Shown here piece after piece: positions 5,179-5,887 of a DNA stretch of 5,887 bases. Source of the DNA: Gammaproteobacteria bacterium. GTDB lineage: Bacteria; Pseudomonadota; Gammaproteobacteria; Burkholderiales; Burkholderiaceae_E. The DNA is taken from contig JAUIAI010000200.1 in the NCBI GenBank assembly GCA_030425615.1, positions 1 through 5,887 of the forward strand, written 5' to 3'. The notes under the pieces were generated by a model that was given only the letters and a program-made list of their open reading frames with translations, was not told where the DNA came from and did no database searches. The position numbers and the translations under genes were made by a program. Within the stretch, counting starts at the first letter, position 1, and the number at the start of each line of letters is the position of its first letter.

Positions 5179-5887
5179 ATGATCGGTCACCACCGCTACC
5201 CCAATCTGTTCTCACCGCTCGATCTCGGCTTCACCCGACTCAAGAACCGGGCGCTCATGGGCTCGATGCACACCGGGCTCGAAGAGGCGCCCGACGGCTT
5301 CGAGCGCATGGCCGTGTACTACGCCGAGCGCGCACGTGGCGGCGTGGGCATGATCATCACGGGCGGCATCGCACCGAACTCCGAGGCCGGCTACGGCTCG
5401 AAGCTGTCCACCGAGGCGGAGTCCGACCGGCACAGGCAGATCACGGAAGCGGTTCACGCCGCGGATCCGGACGTCAGGATCTGCATGCAGATCCTGCATT
5501 CGGGGCCGCTGGCCGGATCGCCGGACTGCGTCTCGCCCTCGGGTGTGAAGTCGCGGATCGCCAAGTTCACGCCCCGGGCTCTGGACGAGCCTGGGATCCA
5601 AGAGCAGATCGCGGATTTCGCCCGTTGCGCGGCGCTGGCGAAGCGTGCCGGCTACGACGGTGTCGAGATCATCGGCTCGGCGGGTTACCTGATCAGTACC
5701 TTCCTCGTCCGGAAGACGAATCTTCGCACTGACGGCTGGGGCGGATCATGGGAGAACCGCATGCGATTCGCCGTCGAGGTCGTGCGGCGGGTACGCGAGG
5801 CGGTCGGACCGGATTTCATCCTGGTCTTTCGCATCTCCGCCATGGACATGCTCGACGGCGGGCTGTCCTGGGATGAGGTGGTCTCGC
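5179..5887 (+). CDS. fadH: FadH-like 2,4-dienoyl-CoA reductase (N-terminal part, cut by window edge)
   Basis: FadH reduces 2,4-dienoyl-CoA with NADPH so that beta-oxidation of unsaturated fatty acids can continue. The full enzyme (about 670 aa) has an Old-Yellow-Enzyme FMN barrel, a 4Fe-4S cluster and FAD/NAD(P) domains. Only the first 236 codons of the barrel are here. Family marks are LKNRALMGSMHTGLEE (21-36), YYAERARGGVGMIITGGIAP (47-66), QILHSG (104-109), FARCAALAKRAGYDGVEI (147-164), GYLIS-FL (169-176), TN-R-D-WGGSWENRMRF (180-197) and FRISAMDM (217-224). Tyr170 aligns with the catalytic Tyr166 of E. coli FadH as I recall it. Two positions look unusual: Ala168 where E. coli has Glu164, and PLAG (110-113) where E. 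coli has RYSY after HTG. So it may be a related reductase with another substrate. AGGA (5167-5170) sits eight bases before the ATG, which lies in the palindrome GATCATGATC (5175-5184). The gene is divergent from the acyl-CoA dehydrogenase, consistent with a shared beta-oxidation role. Confidence 0.82.
   Translation, partial: MIGHHRYPNLFSPLDLGFTRLKNRALMGSMHTGLEEAPDGFERMAVYYAERARGGVGMIITGGIAPNSEAGYGSKLSTEAESDRHRQITEAVHAADPDVRICMQILHSGPLAGSPDCVSPSGVKSRIAKFTPRALDEPGIQEQIADFARCAALAKRAGYDGVEIIGSAGYLISTFLVRKTNLRTDGWGGSWENRMRFAVEVVRRVREAVGPDFILVFRISAMDMLDGGLSWDEVVS

Noticed and set aside
5175..5184. Palindrome GATCATGATC over the FadH-like start codon
   Set aside because: It arises from a common GATC context around ATG; ten bases is not enough to claim an operator without conservation data.
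4830..5732. 300-codon open frame on the plus strand across the divergent region into the FadH-like gene
   Set aside because: It is out of frame with the FadH-like protein, which matches its family from residue 7 onward; the translation is Arg-rich and without motif.
1..5887. Search for a defence, toxin-antitoxin, mobile or CRISPR system
   Set aside because: No repeats with spacers, transposase, integrase, nuclease or small paired ORFs with family motifs were seen; all six genes fit known metabolic or stress families.

Overview
The window is high-GC bacterial chromosome (by eye about two thirds G+C) holding six genes of ordinary metabolic or stress type. The codon use, the TATCAT/TAGCAT-like -10 elements and the family set (EgtB, MgtC/SapB, CHAD, long acyl-CoA dehydrogenase, FadH-like enzyme) suggest a free-living high-GC proteobacterium, most likely a gammaproteobacterium. 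That placement is inference. There is no mobile element, CRISPR array, tRNA or rRNA, and I see no clear new multi-gene system.

Layout, left to right: (1) 1-392, minus: the first 130 codons of egtB, the ergothioneine sulfoxide synthase, running off the left edge. (2) 527-1294, plus: a 255-aa NAD-type short-chain dehydrogenase. (3) 1279-1815, minus: a 178-aa MgtC/SapB-family membrane protein whose 3' end overlaps the dehydrogenase by 16 bp. (4) 2078-3013, plus: a 311-aa stand-alone CHAD protein (polyphosphate-binding fold). (5) 3059-4891, minus: a 610-aa acyl-CoA dehydrogenase with the extra C-terminal domain of the DmdC-like subfamily. (6) 5179-5887, plus: the first 236 codons of a FadH-like 2,4-dienoyl-CoA reductase, running off the right edge.

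The six genes alternate strictly in strand (- + - + - +), so no two neighbours can share an operon. Three intergenic regions are divergent (393-526, 1816-2077, 4892-5178) and hold all the likely promoters. The two convergent junctions are very tight: a 16-bp overlap and a 45-bp gap with an inverted repeat.

The clearest functional pairing is the acyl-CoA dehydrogenase with the divergent FadH-like gene. Both act on acyl-CoA in beta-oxidation, and the 287-bp region between them has a recognisable promoter for each direction plus several palindromes. The MgtC and CHAD genes are also divergent and both belong to families linked to phosphate or Mg2+ physiology, but that link is weaker. The best leads are the altered active-site positions of the FadH-like protein and the palindromes in the divergent regions.
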